DNA of 64,000 nucleotides from JBEKHT01 sp049516595. GTDB taxonomy: Bacteria; Chloroflexota; Anaerolineae; Anaerolineales; RBG-16-64-43. Position 1 is the first letter of the stretch; every line of letters begins with the position of its first letter. The notes under the pieces were generated by a model. That model was not told the DNA's origin. It saw only the letters and a program-made list of their open reading frames with translations, and searched no databases. Shown here piece by piece: positions 61,745 through 64,000 of the stretch. The stretch spans positions 62,001-126,000 of the forward strand of contig JBEKSY010000001.1 in the NCBI GenBank assembly GCA_049516595.1, given 5' to 3'. The position numbers and the translations under genes were made by a program.

Positions 61745-62671
61745 ATGCGCGAAACACACTTTATTCCGGAATTGCAAGAAGCCCCTATTGGCACCCGGAC
61801 CCCTGCCGATTTGCATACTGCCCTCGAGGACTTCTACCTCTCGCGCCAAGCACAGCGGCGCTCCCCCGCCACCCTGGAGCACTACCACTACACCGCCGGG
61901 GAGTTCGTTTCCTGGCTGGAATCCCGCGGAATCCGCCTTCCCTCAGAACTCCGCCCTTCAGACCCAAGGGCCTGGCTGGCCGCGGTGTCTGAAAGAGGCG
62001 TGAAGGACACGACCCTTCATGCCAAGGCGCGAGGCGCCAAGGCGCTGCTCAGATTCTGGTATTCGGAAGGGTACTTGCTTTCCCCGATCGACCTGAAGTT
62101 GCCGCATCTCGACCAGAAGCAGCTCCCCTCCCTCACCATCGATGAGCTGCGCAGGGTGATCAAGGCCTGCCTGACCGCCCGCGATCGGGCCCTTGTCCTC
62201 CTCCTCGCAGATAGCGGGATTCGCCGGGCAGAAGTGCTTGCTTTGAATTGGGGAGACGTCGATTTCTCGACCGGGGCGGTGATTGTCCGGCGGGGAAAGG
62301 GGGGCAAGGCGAGGGTGGCGGCCGTTGGCGCGACCACCAGGCGTGCCCTGCTCTCATACCGACGCACCCTTTCCTACATTCAAAGTGATGCACCCGTGTT
62401 CGTGACCCCACTCGGCAAAAAGTTGTCCCCCAACGGGATACGATCCATCTTCCCGCGACTGTCAAGGCGCTCAGGGCTCCTGGTGACCCCGCATATCCTG
62501 CGGCGCACCTTCGCGCGACTTTCCCTACGACAGGGCATGGACCTGATCACTCTCCAGAGGCTGATGGGCCACTCGGACCCGAGCATGACGTCCAGGTATA
62601 TCCGGCTTGTGACGGAGGACTTGGTTGCGGAACATGCGGATCACGGGCTTGATGCTTGGCTCCGCTCCTGA
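61745..62671 (+). CDS. Tyrosine recombinase/integrase
   Basis: 308 residues from ATG 61745, chosen for the AAGGAG eight bases upstream rather than the earlier ATG 61718. N-terminal SAM-like core-binding domain (about 22-115). The catalytic domain has every active-site residue: Arg160 (SGIRRAEVLAL), Lys185 (RGKGGKAR), His250 and Arg253 (HILRRTF), His276 (MGHSD) and nucleophile Tyr285 (MTSRYIRL). XerC/XerD-like size. Its position directly after tRNA-Gly suggests a site-specific integrase of a mobile element rather than the housekeeping Xer protein. It lacks the extra helix of integron IntI. Confidence 0.9.
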   Translation: MRETHFIPELQEAPIGTRTPADLHTALEDFYLSRQAQRRSPATLEHYHYTAGEFVSWLESRGIRLPSELRPSDPRAWLAAVSERGVKDTTLHAKARGAKALLRFWYSEGYLLSPIDLKLPHLDQKQLPSLTIDELRRVIKACLTARDRALVLLLADSGIRRAEVLALNWGDVDFSTGAVIVRRGKGGKARVAAVGATTRRALLSYRRTLSYIQSDAPVFVTPLGKKLSPNGIRSIFPRLSRRSGLLVTPHILRRTFARLSLRQGMDLITLQRLMGHSDPSMTSRYIRLVTEDLVAEHADHGLDAWLRS

Positions 62672-63450
62672 TCCGAGGATCGCGCTTCGTTTGGGTGCCA
62701 ATCCGTCGGCGCGTGCGTCCATGTTATCAGTCGGACGACGGCATCGGGGGCGATTCGTCGAGACGCACCTGGTCGGCCCTGGCGCTTTCTAGCGCGTGTC
62801 AGGTTGGCAGAGAAGCCAGAGGTGTGGTGGCCGTGGCCAGAGGATCTGCCGGGTGACACGGAAGATCACCCTCTGCAGAATTCGAGGCCCGGAAAGTGCT
62901 TGAAGAACCGCGAAACACGAGAGCATTGCCGCTGTCCAGTCGCAGCCTTCGAAATTCAATCAATCTCGGTGCATTAACAGATGCGCCCATCAAGAGGTAC
63001 CCTTCATACTTACGGATCAACCTCGTTGGGCTCGAGGTTATTGAACAACGGATGGCACCCTCAAACGGCTGGAAACTCTGTTTGAGGCCCCCTCCCCCGC
63101 GTTGAAGCCCATAACCCGGAAGTCGCTGGTTCCCAGGCCCGGGTCGCCAGGACGGGCGAGTCCAGCTCCCGCTACTGGAAAGCAGAATCGATGCCATTCG
63201 AGCCTCGATTCTTTGTTGTCCCTAGGCAATTTCAATCACCACTTGCCAGCCTGATTCAAGCAGAATCTCTGCCTTGGGAATCCGGGTTGCCTCGTTGGGC
63301 ATGTATCCTGGGGATCGCTGGTTCCTCTCCTATTCCGTCGGGCTCAGCTTTGATCGACGAACCACGGTCCGTCGGGTTCGTCACCCTCCGAGTCCGCATC
63401 TAGGCGGAACCTAACGTCGCCGGGTTTTCCGATCTCTAGCCGTTGCTCGA
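62672..63450. other. Gene-poor stretch after the integrase
   Basis: About 780 bases. No protein-like ORF, no copy of the tRNA 3' end and no excisionase-like gene were found. An imperfect 7-bp inverted repeat, GAATCGA/TCGATTC, occurs near 63186-63212. Confidence 0.4.
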
Positions 63451-63502
63451 TTGCAGTCCCCGGTTTCTTGCGTATACTGAAGGACACCGTCTCGCGAGAC
63501 GG
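63451..63502 (+). promoter_or_regulatory. Candidate promoter with downstream palindrome
   Basis: TTGCAG (63451-63456), 16-base spacer and TATACT (63473-63478). Eight bases later is a perfect 16-base palindrome, CCGTCTCGCGAGACGG (63487-63502), where transcription would start. It is either an operator or a hairpin at the RNA 5' end. The next start codon is at 63692. Confidence 0.45.
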
Positions 63503-63691
63503 TTGGCCGCATGGCACGATCCCCCGATGGCCCGAAATCGGATAGGGGCTTATGGGGTTCAAGGCCTATGGCCGCCTACGCGGCGGACTCCGTTTCATCC
63601 GGTAGTTAGGCTGCGTCGTGTACCCGATCCCGACTTCACTCTGCCACTTGCCAGGCACCACACTCATGAGCGCAGACCCAAGGGGCCCAAC

Positions 63692-64000
63692 ATGAAGTTC
63701 ATAATGAGCGGTCACCAATTCGAAATCTCCACCCTCTCACCAGACATCGACCAAGCATTCATCGACCTCCACGAAGCGTTCTTCGGTCAGCACCCATACA
63801 ACTGGGAAACCTTCTCCCGCCTCTCTCTCGAGTTCTTCGATCGTGTCCCAGACGACTCCGCGGCTCACAACAAGTACTTTGAGAATTTCACAATCATCTG
63901 GCGCAATCAACTAGAAGCTGGACGAGCATCGCAGGCCGAGTCGATTTGGGAAATGGCCACTCAGCCTGCGCTACAATGGGAGCTTCTCCACCCCGGCAGA
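63692..64000 (+). CDS. N-terminal part of an unidentified protein (3' partial)
   Basis: ATG 63692, with AGGGG just upstream, opens a frame that stays open for 103 codons to the right edge. The translation is well-behaved globular protein (MKFIMSGHQFEISTLSPDID, then HEAFFGQHPYNWETFSRLSLEFF and WRNQLEAGRASQAESIWEMA), rich in aromatic residues and unlike the low-complexity frames elsewhere. Codon use is visibly less GC-rich than in the flanking chromosome. As the first gene after the integrase it is probably cargo of the element. No family recognised. Confidence 0.6.
   Translation, partial: MKFIMSGHQFEISTLSPDIDQAFIDLHEAFFGQHPYNWETFSRLSLEFFDRVPDDSAAHNKYFENFTIIWRNQLEAGRASQAESIWEMATQPALQWELLHPGR

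Noticed and set aside
61745..62671. Calling the recombinase an integron integrase
   Set aside because: The IntI-specific extra helix is missing and no convincing attC array is present.
1..64000. CRISPR arrays, rRNA genes, insertion sequences
   Set aside because: No regularly spaced direct repeats, rRNA sequence or transposase-like ORF was seen.

Overview
This is a GC-rich bacterial chromosome segment with many genes on both strands and unusually long gene-poor gaps. No marker in the window fixes the phylum. The gene set (LCP-type cell-wall protein, RRM RNA-binding protein, ABC importers with lipoprotein receptors, ApbE plus ferric-reductase-like membrane protein, DUF4287/SRPBCC protein, C39-like peptidase) is compatible with Chloroflexota or another high-GC lineage; that is inference. 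At least four genes are broken (DMT transporter, LysE transporter, GNAT acetyltransferase, DinB-TPR protein), so either the genome is decaying or the assembly has residual indels. Three of the lesions are single extra bases in homopolymers; the GNAT and DinB-TPR lesions are not.

1-9.1 kb: tail of an unidentified gene, an RRM protein, a complete Ada DNA-repair regulator with a matching Ada box in front of it, a candidate structured RNA (about 3431-3769) with its own promoter and intrinsic terminator, and a two-gene split glutamate synthase. 9.1-26 kb: broken DMT transporter, F420/PPOX-type protein, ICMT-like methyltransferase, B3/B4-domain protein, a two-component system divergent from a membrane/redox cluster (coiled-coil anchor, small membrane protein, ApbE, ferric-reductase-like protein), SpoIIM-like protein, GNAT enzyme, broken LysE exporter, MscL with a zinc-ribbon tail, and an LCP protein.

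26-41 kb: large GT-C-like membrane protein, DfsB/ClbS-like protein, GNAT pseudogene, molybdate ModA/ModB behind a PadR regulator whose promoter carries a perfect inverted repeat, an RluE-type pseudouridine synthase, several small conserved proteins, YjbQ, an HD protein, DUF4287/SRPBCC, DUF4203 and a Mop molybdopterin-binding protein. 41-54 kb: GlmS, patatin-like lipase, C39-like peptidase, a peptide/nickel-type ABC receptor with two permeases but no ATPases, a PiT phosphate transporter, MiaA and a GT4 glycosyltransferase.

54-64 kb: a complete branched-chain amino-acid type ABC operon (livKHMGF) with a strong promoter and a long, structured leader, then CinA, then tRNA-Gly(CCC) immediately followed by a tyrosine recombinase. 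The tRNA-integrase junction probably marks one edge of an integrated element that continues past the right end; its first cargo gene runs off the window. No CRISPR array, rRNA operon or recognisable insertion sequence was seen.
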